Source of the DNA: Anaerolineales bacterium
GTDB lineage: Bacteria > Chloroflexota > Anaerolineae > Anaerolineales > Villigracilaceae
DNA: 50,093 bases
Assembly (NCBI GenBank): GCA_016932715.1
Contig: JAFGCG010000137.1
Coordinates: forward strand, 1 to 50,093
Direction: 5' to 3'
The notes under the pieces were generated by a model. It saw only the letters and a program-made list of their open reading frames with translations, was not told the DNA's origin and did not search any database. Each line of letters opens with the position of its first letter. The first letter of the stretch is position 1. The position numbers and the translations under genes are program-made. Shown piece by piece: positions 29,402-37,675 of the stretch.

Positions 29402-31078
29402 TTAGCTCAAGCCGCCGCCTATGGTGGCAGAGGTATAGACCCATTCTCCGCCTACCATTGTAGCTGAAGATTGCATCGCAAGCAAATCCTCCGGAGCACA
29501 GGTAAAGGGATCCTGCGAAGCTTCCAGCACGATCAGGTCGGCGAGATAATTCGGGGCGAGGCGGCCGAGGCGGGTCTCCATGTTTGCGGCGTAGGCGGGC
29601 CCGAGAGTGAATCCCGCCCAGGCTTCCGCCATCGTCAACCTTTGTTCCGGGTACCAGCCCTCGGCGGAGGGGGAATCGTCGAGGCGCCTGCGGGTTACTG
29701 CGGCGTACAATCCCCAAAACGGATTCGGTGATTCGACCGGCGCGTCCGATCCGAACGCGAGAGGCGCGCCGTTCTGCAGTTGAGTCTTCCAGGCATACGC
29801 CAGGCGGGACCGTTCCCCCCAGAAGGCATCCGCCATGAGCATGTCGGAGGTGGCATGGATGGGCTGCATCGACGCAATGATGTTCATTTTGCCAAGGCGC
29901 TTCACATCGTCGGGATGCAGCACCTGGACATGCTCGATGCGATGGCGGCGCGCGGGCATTCCATTTTCCAGTTCGTACTTGCGCAACTGCTCGAACGCAG
30001 CGAGAACTTCATGATTGGCGCGATCGCCAATCGCATGGACAGCCATTGCCAGCCCTGCCTGGGCGGCTTTCCGTCCATGCTCAAAAAGCTCCTCGCGATC
30101 CATATTGAGAATGCCGCGGTTGGTTTCTTCTCCGACATAAGGCTGGAACATGGCAGCCGTATGCGGGCCGAGGGCTCCATCCATGAACGCTTTGATAAAA
30201 CCGATCCGCAGCCAGTCGTCGCCGAAGCCGGCGCTCAGACCGAGCTCATAAGCCTGATCGAGCAGTTCAACCGGCAGGTTCTTGAGCACGCGCAGTCTGA
30301 GTTTGCCCTGAGCGCGGAGCTGCTGGAGTGCCAGAAATGAATCGCGGCGATCGAAGTCATGGATACCGGTGAGTCCCATCTTCCACAAAATGGCCTGCGC
30401 CTTTTCCATCGCCTCTGCAATTTCAGCAATCGTCGGCTCTGGGATGACCGCAGTAACCAGATCCATCGCGCTCTCGAGCAGAATACCTGTGGCGCTGCCT
30501 TTCGCGTCGCGCTGGATCTGCCCGTTTTGCGGATCCGGTGTCTGCGACGTGATGTTCGCAAGTTTCAGCGCAGCCGTATTTGCCCAGGAGGCGTGTAACG
30601 ACTTGGCAGTGAGATAGACAGGATTGTTCGGCGCAATAGCATCCAGCTCGGAGGCAGAAGACCACCCCCTCACCCCTGGCCCCTCTCCCCGCTTCATCTC
30701 TGCTGCCGCTCCGCTCAGCGCGAAAGGGAGAGGGGGATTCCAAACATTTTGATTCCAGCCGTGACCTAAAATCCATTCACCCGGCCTGGTGCTCTTCAGG
30801 CGCTCTGCCACCCGGCGCAGACATTCCTCTTTTGTGTCGGTTTCGCAGTCCACCTTTTGCAAACTGAGCGCGTACTGCTGCAAATGCAAATGGGCGTCGG
30901 TCAGACCAGGCAGGATGACACGCCCCTCCATGTTCTGCTTCTCGACATTCGGGTATTGCGACAAAAGAACATTCGCTTCTCCAACCGCGACGATGCGTTC
31001 GCGGTCGATCAGAATCGCTGATCCGGTTGGATGCGACGGATCCTGGGTATGAATAAAAGCGTTGTAAAGAAGTTTCAT
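29402..31078 (-). CDS. YtcJ-like metal-dependent amidohydrolase
   Basis: 558-residue amidohydrolase. The N-terminal part contains the metal-site motif GLTDAHLHL and the strand-turn HGWNQNVW; further ligands are GIHDFDRR, VHAIGDRANHEVL, RHRIEHVQVLHP, and Asp in AFGSDAPVESPNPFWGLYAAV. This is the YtcJ group, acting on amides or imides of unknown nature. Residues coded by 30668-30736 (PLPFALSGAAAEMKRGEGPG) have no place in the family and come from a palindromic repeat inserted in frame between HGWNQNVW and ELDAIAPNNPVYL. ATG 31078 is used; TTG 31084 is possible. No strong ribosome binding site; a terminator-like hairpin lies upstream. Confidence 0.87.
   Translation of the reverse strand: MKLLYNAFIHTQDPSHPTGSAILIDRERIVAVGEANVLLSQYPNVEKQNMEGRVILPGLTDAHLHLQQYALSLQKVDCETDTKEECLRRVAERLKSTRPGEWILGHGWNQNVWNPPLPFALSGAAAEMKRGEGPGVRGWSSASELDAIAPNNPVYLTAKSLHASWANTAALKLANITSQTPDPQNGQIQRDAKGSATGILLESAMDLVTAVIPEPTIAEIAEAMEKAQAILWKMGLTGIHDFDRRDSFLALQQLRAQGKLRLRVLKNLPVELLDQAYELGLSAGFGDDWLRIGFIKAFMDGALGPHTAAMFQPYVGEETNRGILNMDREELFEHGRKAAQAGLAMAVHAIGDRANHEVLAAFEQLRKYELENGMPARRHRIEHVQVLHPDDVKRLGKMNIIASMQPIHATSDMLMADAFWGERSRLAYAWKTQLQNGAPLAFGSDAPVESPNPFWGLYAAVTRRRLDDSPSAEGWYPEQRLTMAEAWAGFTLGPAYAANMETRLGRLAPNYLADLIVLEASQDPFTCAPEDLLAMQSSATMVGGEWVYTSATIGGGLS
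30668..30736. repeat. GGGAGAGGG-type palindromic repeat, coding copy
   Basis: CCCCTCTCCC (30680-30689) is complementary to GGGAGAGGGG (30726-30735), with a smaller stem in the 36-nt loop (GCTG/CAGC). To the left CCCCTCACCCCTGG (30666-30679) is the reverse complement of the CCAGGGTGAGGG block that follows the intergenic copy at 22126. The repeat is 3n bases long in effect, keeps the reading frame, and adds roughly 25 residues to the amidohydrolase. Confidence 0.8.
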
Positions 31079-31089
31079 ATTCAATTCAA

Positions 31090-31122
31090 AAACCTAACAG
31101 GTCTTCGAGACCTGTTAGGTTT
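31090..31122 (-). terminator. Hairpin and T tract after parB
   Basis: Two perfect 15-base arms, AAACCTAACAGGTCT (31090-31104) and its complement (31108-31122), around a 3-nt loop. On the minus strand, which is the direction of parB, five T residues follow. It probably separates the parB transcript from the amidohydrolase. The same AACCTAACAGGTC palindrome type is a common dispersed repeat in bacterial genomes. Confidence 0.7.
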
Positions 31123-31128
31123 GAAATA

Positions 31129-31983
31129 TCAAGTTAATTTTTCCAGCAGGGCATCCAAATCTTCATTCGAATAATAATAGATGGTGACTGTCCCGCCTTT
31201 TTTGCCATGCTTGAGGGAAACCCGCGTACCCAAACTGGACTGCAGGCGACGCTCGACATCGGTCACATCCGCGCTTTGGCTGGACCTCTTTTTGGAGGCC
31301 GGTTTCCTCCCCGACAGTTTTGACGCCAGCGCCTCCGTCTGGCGGACGCTGAGATCAAGGTTCACAACCTTGTTCAACACGTCTTCCTGTGCCTTTGCAG
31401 AGGTCACTGCCAGCAGGGCGCGCGCGTGGCCCTCCGTGATTCTGCCATCCACCAATGCCTGCTTGACGGGCGCCGATGCATCGAGCAAACGCAGCGTGTT
31501 TGTGACTGCCACCCGGCTTTTGCCCACGCGCGCCGCAATCGTTTCGTGAGACAGCTTGAATTCCCTGGCGAGATGCTGGTATGCCTCGGCTTCCTCAATA
31601 GCGTTCAGGTCGGCGCGCTGGACGTTTTCAATGAGCGCCAGTTCAAGGAACTGCTGGTCCGTCGCGTGACGGATGACAACCGGCACGGTTTTCAATCCCG
31701 CCTTGCGAGCGGCCTGCAAACGGCGTTCCCCCGCGACCAGAGTGTACAGTCCGCCTTTGCTGGGGGAAACGATCAGAGGCTGGATGACGCCGTGCTCACG
31801 AATGGAGGCGGCGAGATTGTCCAGTTCCTCGAGATCGAACTTCTCGCGCGGCTGGCGCGGGTTGCGCTGGATCAAGTCAATCGGGACCTGGGTGACACCA
31901 CCCTCGCCACTGGGACCGGATGTTTTTTGACCGGTTGGGATGAGGGCATCGAGTCCTTTGCCGAGGCCGGAACGTGGAGGCAT
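31129..31983 (-). CDS. parB: ParB/Spo0J chromosome partitioning protein
   Basis: 284-residue ParB. The N-terminal SGLGKGLDALIPTG binds ParA; the CTP-binding ParB/Srx domain has PIDLIQRNPRQPREKF, VIQPLIVS and AGERRLQAARKAG (the GERRxxA box), and the helix-turn-helix region includes KLSHETIAARVGKSRVAVTNTLRLL. The C-terminal dimerisation part follows. ParB binds parS sites and segregates the origin region with ParA. AAGGAG precedes the ATG. The spacer to parA is short and repeat-rich. No canonical parS of high quality was seen in the window. Confidence 0.95.
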   Translation of the reverse strand: MPPRSGLGKGLDALIPTGQKTSGPSGEGGVTQVPIDLIQRNPRQPREKFDLEELDNLAASIREHGVIQPLIVSPSKGGLYTLVAGERRLQAARKAGLKTVPVVIRHATDQQFLELALIENVQRADLNAIEEAEAYQHLAREFKLSHETIAARVGKSRVAVTNTLRLLDASAPVKQALVDGRITEGHARALLAVTSAKAQEDVLNKVVNLDLSVRQTEALASKLSGRKPASKKRSSQSADVTDVERRLQSSLGTRVSLKHGKKGGTVTIYYYSNEDLDALLEKLT

Positions 31984-32001
31984 GAATGAATCTCCTTTTT
32001 A

Positions 32002-32078
32002 AAAGATGAAGGATGAATTATGAGGGATGAATGAAGAGAATATTTTTCTTCATCCTTCTGCCTTCATCCTTCATCCTT
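32002..32078. repeat. Inverted GATGAAGGATGAA tandem repeat
   Basis: Units GATGAAGGATGAA (from 32004) on one side and TTCATCCTTCATCC (to 32078) on the other give a large imperfect inverted repeat across the parA-parB spacer. Its right end is translated as the last residues of ParA (KDEG). Confidence 0.6.
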
Positions 32079-32852
32079 GACCTTTACTCCATCGCCTTTC
32101 AATAACTCTTTTGCAAGTGCTTCATAGGCGCGCGCACCGACAGAGGCTGGAGAATAGGTAGAGATGGGCAGTCCGTAGGAGGGCGCCTCCGCCAGGCGGA
32201 TGCTGCGCGGCACAATGCTCTGAAAGACCAGTCCAGGGAAATGACTCTTCACTTCCTTCACGACATCGCTGGAAAGATTGGTGCGCGGGTCGAACATGGT
32301 CAACACCACGCCGCGCACGCGCAGGCCCGGAAAGAGCGCCGACTGGACTCGTTCGATGGTCTGGGTCAATTGGCCCAAGCCCTCCAGAGCGAGATACTCG
32401 CATTGCACGGGAACCAGCACACCGTCGCGCGCCGCGACCAGTCCATTGACGGTGAGAATGCCAAGCGAAGGAGGGCAATCGATCAGGATGTAATCATATT
32501 TGCCATCCAGCGCGGCGAGGGCGTTCCGCAGGCGAAATTCGCGGCTCGACTCCTCGACCAGCTCGATCTCCGCACCCGCCAGCGACGGCGAAGAGGGCAG
32601 GAGGGAAAGCTGAAGCCGTTCATTAAAAAGAATGGACGAAGCCGGCACATCGCCGTTGAGCAGGGCATCATAGGTGCTTTCCTGCACGGTGCGTTTATCC
32701 ACGCCGAGGCACGAGGTCGCGTTCGCCTGCGGGTCGAGGTCAACGACCAGCACGCGCTGTCCCATTTGAGCGAGATACGCGCCGAGGTTGATGGCGGTTG
32801 TCGTCTTGCCTACTCCGCCTTTTTGGTTGACGAGGGTATAGATGCGAGTCAT
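32064..32852 (-). CDS. parA: ParA/Soj chromosome partitioning ATPase
   Basis: 262-residue deviant Walker A ATPase. NQKGGVGKTTTAINLGAYLA is the P-loop with the signature Lys, DLDPQANAT the Walker A' region, and DYILIDCPPSLG the Walker B. SIVPRSIRLAEAPSYGLPI is the typical C-terminal signature of chromosomal ParA. With ParB it drives segregation of the origin region. No leaderless -10 pattern was seen at its ATG. The C-terminal end lies in the spacer repeat, and the preceding pfkB gene ends nearby. Confidence 0.95.
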   Translation of the reverse strand: MTRIYTLVNQKGGVGKTTTAINLGAYLAQMGQRVLVVDLDPQANATSCLGVDKRTVQESTYDALLNGDVPASSILFNERLQLSLLPSSPSLAGAEIELVEESSREFRLRNALAALDGKYDYILIDCPPSLGILTVNGLVAARDGVLVPVQCEYLALEGLGQLTQTIERVQSALFPGLRVRGVVLTMFDPRTNLSSDVVKEVKSHFPGLVFQSIVPRSIRLAEAPSYGLPISTYSPASVGARAYEALAKELLKGDGVKVKDEG

Positions 32853-32861
32853 GTGATTTAC

Positions 32862-32890
32862 GATTAGCGATCAGCGATTAGTGATTAGTG
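32862..32890. repeat. Short tandem GATTAGCGATCAGC repeat
   Basis: Copies of an 8-9 bp unit, GATTAGCGATCAGCGATTAGTGATTAG in pattern, fill the 32-bp gap between parA and the pfkB-type gene. The stop TAA of the kinase (32885-32887) is part of the repeat. Confidence 0.55.
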
Positions 32891-33736
32891 CAGAACTTCG
32901 ATCTTACATTCTTCGATCTCAGGCAGGGTCGGAATTCCGTCCAAACCGACCCGGGTGATGGAACGCGAGGCGACCAGGGTTGCAAAGCGCGTCGCTTCCC
33001 ACGGGTCGCGCGTGGTCAGCAGGCGGATAAAAAAAGCCGCCGCGAAAACATCGCCCGCGCCGGTGGCATCGATTTCCGGCACCGGAGGCGCCCGGAAGCG
33101 CCGGCGGTCACCGTTCCAATACAGGACCGCGCCCGCCGCAGCTTCGGTCACAGCCAGCACAGGCGTTTGATGCGCCATATGCTCGATCAGTTCCTCATCA
33201 CCGCTGACATCCTCGCGGCTGATCACCACGGCCCCCGCGCGCCGCAGAGCTGTCTCTGCGCCCTGCCAGGCGGCAGGGGCAACGCGTGCATCCGTGCCCC
33301 ATTGGCGCATCCAGCCCTGCGGCGTGAGTCCAAGCAGTGCCGGCGAAAAGCTCTCCGGCAAACTCGAGTCCATTTCATTGGCGATCGGGCCGAGATGGAT
33401 GATCGCGGCGCCTCGCCAGCTCTCCGGTACATGCTGGAAATCGATCCGCGCAGCCTGGGCACGCACATACTGAGTGCGTTCATGCCCGCTGTAAATATTT
33501 TCGAATGTCGTGCTTCTTGGAGAGTGAAGAGAAACCACCGGGATATCCTGGAGAGCCGCAAGAGAGGTTTCGGGACCGACGGCAGTCACCACCCCTGCGC
33601 GCACGCCCAATGCCCGCGCGGTCAGCGCCGAATACGCGGCTGTCCCACCCAGGCGCGGACCCTCCGGAGTGAGGTCGTGCGCCACATGACCAACCACAAG
33701 ATAATCCACAGGCTCCAATGAGACAAGATCCGGCAT
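32885..33736 (-). CDS. PfkB-family carbohydrate kinase
   Basis: 283-residue kinase of the ribokinase/PfkB fold, which phosphorylates a sugar or nucleoside with ATP. The N-terminus has VDYLVVGHVAHDL and GGTAAYSALTARALG; the C-terminal signature is DATGAGDVFAAAFF with the catalytic Asp. There is no lid pattern specific to ribokinase or fructokinase, so the substrate is unknown. ATG 33736 rather than 33763: TATAAT ends 6 nt before it, suggesting a leaderless start. It stands between parA and jag where mnmE, gidA or gidB are found in many bacteria. Confidence 0.85.
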   Translation of the reverse strand: MPDLVSLEPVDYLVVGHVAHDLTPEGPRLGGTAAYSALTARALGVRAGVVTAVGPETSLAALQDIPVVSLHSPRSTTFENIYSGHERTQYVRAQAARIDFQHVPESWRGAAIIHLGPIANEMDSSLPESFSPALLGLTPQGWMRQWGTDARVAPAAWQGAETALRRAGAVVISREDVSGDEELIEHMAHQTPVLAVTEAAAGAVLYWNGDRRRFRAPPVPEIDATGAGDVFAAAFFIRLLTTRDPWEATRFATLVASRSITRVGLDGIPTLPEIEECKIEVLH

Positions 33737-33742
33737 GTATGA

Positions 33743-33748
33743 ATTATA
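33743..33748 (-). promoter_or_regulatory. -10 box of a probable leaderless transcript (PfkB kinase)
   Basis: TATAAT on the minus strand, six bases (TCATAC), then ATG 33736. No good -35 box. Confidence 0.55.
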
Positions 33749-33781
33749 CCGTGAGACCCACATCGCTACACGACAGGGATG

Positions 33782-33807
33782 AAAAAGGGCAGGTCTTGTA
33801 CCTGCCC
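33782..33807 (-). terminator. Intrinsic terminator of the rpmH-jag operon
   Basis: GGGCAGGT (33787-33794) and ACCTGCCC (33800-33807) pair exactly around a 5-nt loop; on the minus strand, after the stem, a run of five T (33782-33786) follows. It lies 8 nt after the jag stop and before the promoter of the PfkB gene. Confidence 0.88.
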
Positions 33808-33815
33808 TGCGGCAT

Positions 33816-34625
33816 TCATCCGTTTTTCGGAAGGATCATCACTTTGCGATACGGTTCCTCACCTGTGCTTTCCGTCTTTACATCGGGGTGATCGCGTAGT
33901 GCGATATGGATAATGCGGCGCTCGCCGGACGGCATCGGCTCGAGGGTCTGGCGCCGCCCGCTCTTGGCAACCTGGTCCGCCATACGCTTCGCCATCTGCA
34001 TCAACTGTTTTTCCCGGCGGTCACGGTAGCCCTCCACATCCACGTTCAGTTGCACAAATTGCTGTTCTCCCTTGCCCACGATCAGGGAAGCAATGTATTG
34101 GAAAGCAGCCAGCGTTTCGGAGCGGCGGCCGATCAGCACACTCAGGTCATTGCCGCGAATATCCACGTGGATGTTGCGGTGGCCGTCGCGCTCGCTGGGT
34201 CCGTAATTCGCGGAGACCTGCGCTTCGAGGTTGAGGAGGTGCAGCATTTTCGAGATCACCGACTCGGTGCGATCCAGCAAGGCGTCGTGTTCGGGCTGGG
34301 ATTCAGGCTCTTTCTCCGCAGGGGCAGAGATAACGGGAGCACCCTGACGGGCATCTGCGGCCGCTGCCGCCCTGGTCACGAGGCGCTCCGCTTCCGGCGC
34401 GGGTGCCGGGGCTGATTCCGTTTGAACCTCCGCCGCGCCCCCGGCGGGGTTTACCGTCAAACGAACGCGGACCTGGGGCTTCCCCAAACCCAAAAAGCCT
34501 TTGGTGCCGGCATCCAAAACTTCCACGCTGACCGCGTCGGCCGTCAATCCCAATTGAGCGAGTCCCTGCGCAATGGCTTCTTCGACGGTGGGCGCAATGA
34601 TTTCCAATGTTGTTTTTTTGATCAT
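33816..34625 (-). CDS. jag: Jag/KhpB-type RNA-binding protein (KH and R3H domains)
   Basis: 269-residue RNA-binding protein. The N-terminal Jag_N domain is TTLEIIAPTVEEAIAQGLAQLG with GFLGLGKPQ near 45-52, then a Pro/Ala-rich spacer (about 70-110), a KH domain (DLSVLIGRRSETLAAFQY) and an R3H domain (RDRREKQLMQMAKRMADQV). Jag homologues act with YidC in envelope biogenesis and, with KhpA, in RNA control and cell shape. Ribosome binding site AGGAG; it begins 10 bp after the yidC stop. Last gene of the operon. Confidence 0.93.
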   Translation of the reverse strand: MIKKTTLEIIAPTVEEAIAQGLAQLGLTADAVSVEVLDAGTKGFLGLGKPQVRVRLTVNPAGGAAEVQTESAPAPAPEAERLVTRAAAAADARQGAPVISAPAEKEPESQPEHDALLDRTESVISKMLHLLNLEAQVSANYGPSERDGHRNIHVDIRGNDLSVLIGRRSETLAAFQYIASLIVGKGEQQFVQLNVDVEGYRDRREKQLMQMAKRMADQVAKSGRRQTLEPMPSGERRIIHIALRDHPDVKTESTGEEPYRKVMILPKNG

Positions 34626-34635
34626 CCCCGTCTCC

Positions 34636-35403
34636 TTACTTTTTCTTCAATGCTCCGGGAATCAAATTTCGCCAATTGGCTTTGCCCTGCATGGCATACT
34701 GAACAATACCCAAAACGTTACTGGTAATGAAATATACCGAAAGGCCTGATGCAAAGGTCAGAGCGAAATAACCCAACAGCAACGGCATGTAAATGCTCAT
34801 CATGCCGCTCATCGCCGCACCCTGGTCACCCGGCGTCGTGGAGGTAGGCATGGTCAATTTGGCTTGAATATATGTGGTAATGGCAACGATCAATGCCAGC
34901 GTTGGAATCGCCAATCCGAAAATCACAACCGATTCAGGGTGCCCCAGATCCATCCACAGGAATTTACTGTTGAGTGGAATGAGTTCGGAAACGTTGGGGA
35001 GCCAAATGCTTCGTGAAAGTTTCAAAAGATCCAGTTGCGTCGTTGCCAGGGCGCGAATAATACTCTGGTAGAGCGCGATGATGATCGGGAATTGGATCAA
35101 CGTGGGCAGGCAGGAGCTGAAGGGATTGATGCCTTTCTCGCGATAGACACGCATTTGTTCCTGCGCAAGTTTTTCCTTGTCCTTCGCATACTTCTTTTGA
35201 ATGGCCTGCCAGTCCTTATCGCTCTGCAATTCCTGCATGGCGGCTGCGCCCTTCATTTGCTGGGCGTTCAGCGGCCAGGTGACGATCCGGATCAAAATGG
35301 TGAACAGGATGATCGCCAGACCAAAATTATTGCCGACGACATCATAGATCCATATCAGCACATTAACAAAAAGGGCGATAAATACATTCCATATCTGTCC
35401 CAT
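34636..35403 (-). CDS. yidC: YidC/Oxa1-family membrane protein insertase
   Basis: 255-residue insertase of the short Gram-positive type, with about five membrane segments. Arg39 in FTILIRIVTWPLN is the conserved Arg of the hydrophilic groove; the cytoplasmic helical hairpin contains KYAKDKEKLAQEQMRVYREKGINPFSSCLPTLIQFPI. It inserts membrane proteins alone or with SecYEG. ATG 35403 is chosen with GAGGAACT as ribosome binding site; an ATG further up would run through the end of the propeller lipoprotein gene. No N-terminal periplasmic domain. Confidence 0.94.
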   Translation of the reverse strand: MGQIWNVFIALFVNVLIWIYDVVGNNFGLAIILFTILIRIVTWPLNAQQMKGAAAMQELQSDKDWQAIQKKYAKDKEKLAQEQMRVYREKGINPFSSCLPTLIQFPIIIALYQSIIRALATTQLDLLKLSRSIWLPNVSELIPLNSKFLWMDLGHPESVVIFGLAIPTLALIVAITTYIQAKLTMPTSTTPGDQGAAMSGMMSIYMPLLLGYFALTFASGLSVYFITSNVLGIVQYAMQGKANWRNLIPGALKKK

Positions 35404-35410
35404 AGTTCCT

Positions 35411-36508
35411 CTAATCTTCGGGGGTAAAGGGCCAAACCTGGCGGCCGTTTGCATCCAAAGCCGACAGGTAAAATTCTGTTTCCAGCGGGGCAACAATGGT
35501 CAAGTCGCCGGCTGGAGCAGGTGTTGTGTAGATCTTACCGCCAACTTCCACAGTCCAAAGCACTCTGCCATTCTCACGGCTTACAGCAAAGATCGAACCT
35601 GATTCGGTCGCGACCAGAATATGGTCTTCCCTGATCAGCGGGCTGGCAGTAATGGGACCGTCAGGCTTGACAGGCTTCCAGTTCAAGCTTCCAGTTGCAG
35701 TATTGAATGAATAGAAATTGCCGTCTACATCACCAAAGTAAAGTGTATCACCTTCCACGGCCGGTGTACTCCAGATCCAGTTTTCGGCATCGAGGACAGG
35801 CTGGTGCGCTCCAGTGACTGGATCGAACCTTTCGAGTTGTGAGGCAAGCGAGCCGACGTACAACATTCCATCTCCGCCGAGGACGGCCGAGCCGGGCACC
35901 GCGCCTCCGAGATCCTCACGCCAGAGAATATCATAGGTATTCGCATCAATGGCAGTGACGCTGTGATCGAGTGAGGTCACGTAAATGCGTTCACCATCTG
36001 TCGTAGGCTGTGCCCAGAGCCGGCCGCTGATCTCCACCACGGTGGCATCTTTGACAGATCGTCCATCCTGCAAATCCAGAATATAGAGATTACCATCTGA
36101 ATTGGGAGCGAACAGCTTGTCGCCTGCCACCAGAGGCGCAGCCACCCAGCGATCCCTGGCGCCGCTGAATTTCCAGGCTTCGAAAGGAGCCCTGGTTTCC
36201 GGGTTGATGTCGCTGGGGTTGAGGGCAATCAGACTATAGTCAGTCCCCGCGCTGCCAACAATCACAAGTCCATCGGGGGTAATCGCGGGAGGCGCATAGA
36301 AGATCAGTTTGGTGCTGCCGGGATACCTCCAGAGCTGCCTGCCATCGTTCAAATTGACGGCATATACGGAGCCATCGGTCAGATACATCGTGTTTCCATC
36401 TGTGGCTAAACCGGGCCAGGTGCTGCCATGCACGGGTCCGCCTGCACAGGCGCTTAAAAGAAAAGCGCCGAGCAGGATCGTGGATACAAGGACAAATTTC
36501 TTTCTCAT
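35411..36508 (-). CDS. PQQ-type beta-propeller lipoprotein (BamB-like)
   Basis: 365-residue exported protein. Lipoprotein signal with LLSAC (Cys21), then repeats of the WD-like PQQ type: NLNDGRQLWRYPG, ALNPSDINPETRAPFEAWKF, DANTYDILWREDLGG, NTATGSLNWKPVK, SRENGRVLWTVEVGG. Such propellers act as scaffolds; BamB of the outer-membrane assembly machine is one, but there is no BamA gene here. Its place between yidD and yidC, 7 bp before yidC, suggests a link to membrane protein insertion or export. ribosome binding site AGGAG before the ATG. Confidence 0.88.
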   Translation of the reverse strand: MRKKFVLVSTILLGAFLLSACAGGPVHGSTWPGLATDGNTMYLTDGSVYAVNLNDGRQLWRYPGSTKLIFYAPPAITPDGLVIVGSAGTDYSLIALNPSDINPETRAPFEAWKFSGARDRWVAAPLVAGDKLFAPNSDGNLYILDLQDGRSVKDATVVEISGRLWAQPTTDGERIYVTSLDHSVTAIDANTYDILWREDLGGAVPGSAVLGGDGMLYVGSLASQLERFDPVTGAHQPVLDAENWIWSTPAVEGDTLYFGDVDGNFYSFNTATGSLNWKPVKPDGPITASPLIREDHILVATESGSIFAVSRENGRVLWTVEVGGKIYTTPAPAGDLTIVAPLETEFYLSALDANGRQVWPFTPED

Positions 36509-36523
36509 TGAAAAAAAGTACTC

Positions 36524-36814
36524 CTATGGGACGGGATCGTAGCCCCCGGGGTTGAATGGGTTGCATCGCAGCACACGCCAGCCGGCCATCAGGGAACCTT
36601 TGATGGCGCCATGCTTGTATACAGCCTGATATCCGTAATGCGAGCAGGAGGGATAGAACCGGCAGGTATTTGCCGGCAAACCGCGCGCGAGGGTCATCTG
36701 GTAGAGCCGGATCAGTGCCAGGATGGCGATGCGCGGCCAGTTGCCGATCGTACGCGGCATATCCCGGAGACGCGGTTCATTGGGGTAATCGTGCGAATGA
36801 GCTTCAGGATTCAT
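36524..36814 (-). CDS. yidD: Membrane protein insertion efficiency factor YidD
   Basis: 96-residue YidD. The signature is [36 protein letters not shown], recognisable by [14 protein letters not shown], and the C-terminal [12 protein letters not shown]. It binds the membrane and helps YidC-dependent insertion. It overlaps the rnpA end by 11 bp. A 25-residue hydrophilic extension precedes the conserved part. Confidence 0.93.
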   Translation of the reverse strand: MNPEAHSHDYPNEPRLRDMPRTIGNWPRIAILALIRLYQMTLARGLPANTCRFYPSCSHYGYQAVYKHGAIKGSLMAGWRVLRCNPFNPGGYDPVP

Positions 36815-37154
36815 TCAGAGGGATCAGGATTTGGGCACGTTGCAGAAGGGTGAGCAGGGCCTGGCGGGTTTCTTCCAGGGTGGCAGAGACAAGGCTGGGG
36901 CGGGCGATCAGGATCAAGTCGAGGCCGGATCGAATGTTTGGGATCAGGGGCCGCAGCGCTTCGCGCAAGAGACGTTTGGCACGATTGCGATAGACGGCTG
37001 TTCCCACCGTCCTCCCGGCTGCGACGCCAACCTTCAGACGCGGCTGGTCATGTACCTGCACTATCAACACAACAAGCGGGTGGGCATAGGACTTGCCGGA
37101 ACGCCGCACCCGCTTGAAGTCTTCGGAGCGGGTCAGACGGAATTTTCTCTGCAC
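36804..37154 (-). CDS. rnpA: Ribonuclease P protein component
   Basis: 116-residue protein of RNase P, which with the RNA subunit matures the 5' end of tRNAs. The core motif is [23 protein letters not shown] (the RNR signature), with [18 protein letters not shown] in front. It starts with GTG 37154, with GAGGG as ribosome binding site. It follows rpmH by 35 bp. Confidence 0.93.
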   Translation of the reverse strand: MQRKFRLTRSEDFKRVRRSGKSYAHPLVVLIVQVHDQPRLKVGVAAGRTVGTAVYRNRAKRLLREALRPLIPNIRSGLDLILIARPSLVSATLEETRQALLTLLQRAQILIPLNES

Positions 37155-37189
37155 CCGTACCCTCGAACCTGCTCGATTTGACTTGCCGC

Positions 37190-37360
37190 CTACCAGCGGA
37201 CTTTCTTGACATGCTTGTTGGCGGTCACCGCTAATTGATGGCGGCCGCGCAGACGCCGGCGCTTCAAAACCGCGCGGCCATCAGCCGTCGCCATGCGCTG
37301 GCGGAAACCATGCACGCGCACGCGGCGGCGGATCTTCGGTTGGTACGTACGTTTAACCAT
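37190..37360 (-). CDS. rpmH: 50S ribosomal protein L34
   Basis: 56-residue basic protein translated from ATG 37360 to TAG 37190-37192: begins [19 protein letters not shown] and ends [10 protein letters not shown]. The KRTYQP start and the GFRxRM and RRxxGR patterns are those of L34, though it is slightly longer than the common 44-46 residues. GAGG stands upstream. Too short for an automatic ORF list; the gene is certain by family and by its place before rnpA. It heads the operon rpmH-rnpA-yidD-propeller-yidC-jag. Confidence 0.96.
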   Translation of the reverse strand: MVKRTYQPKIRRRVRVHGFRQRMATADGRAVLKRRRLRGRHQLAVTANKHVKKVRW

Positions 37361-37442
37361 TTTTCGTTCCTCACTTTGAAAATAATTGCTTGGTAGGGCG
37401 GGTTTATCGGAAGGCGTCCCGCCAAAACTTGTGATTTAAAAT

Positions 37443-37463
37443 GGTCAGGCTTGTAGCCTGACC
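37443..37463. repeat. Perfect 9-bp hairpin upstream of rpmH
   Basis: GGTCAGGCT (37443-37451) and AGCCTGACC (37455-37463) with loop TGT, in the 438-bp gap between rpmH and the trkA-type genes. It resembles the terminator stem at 33787-33807 in form. Nothing else in 37361-37530 stands out; the region has no DnaA-box cluster. Confidence 0.55.
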
Positions 37464-37534
37464 TACTTTTCAAGACAGGCATGTCATTATACCGTAAGGG
37501 TTTCGATTCGGTCAATTTCGATTGATCGATCTTC

Positions 37535-37602
37535 GCCGCAGATTTCACGGATTTTCACTGATTAATGAAGAAATCCGCGCCCATCTGTGAAACCCGTGGC
37601 TA
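37535..37602. repeat. Inverted CACGGATTT repeat
   Basis: CGCAGATTTCACGGATTT (37536-37554) is mirrored by AATCCGCGCCCATCTGTGAAACCCGTGG (37572-37599). Same family of short units as 17034-17152. Confidence 0.55.
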
Positions 37603-37675
37603 AAACATTCACGGGGCTATCCGTGTCCGAACCTTGAGGATCTATTATTTGCTACCGGACAAAACTCAAAATCCT

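Noticed and set aside
37264-37548. 94-residue open frame overlapping rpmH
   Set aside because: It is in another frame of the L34 gene and of the spacer repeat; the true product is the 56-residue L34.
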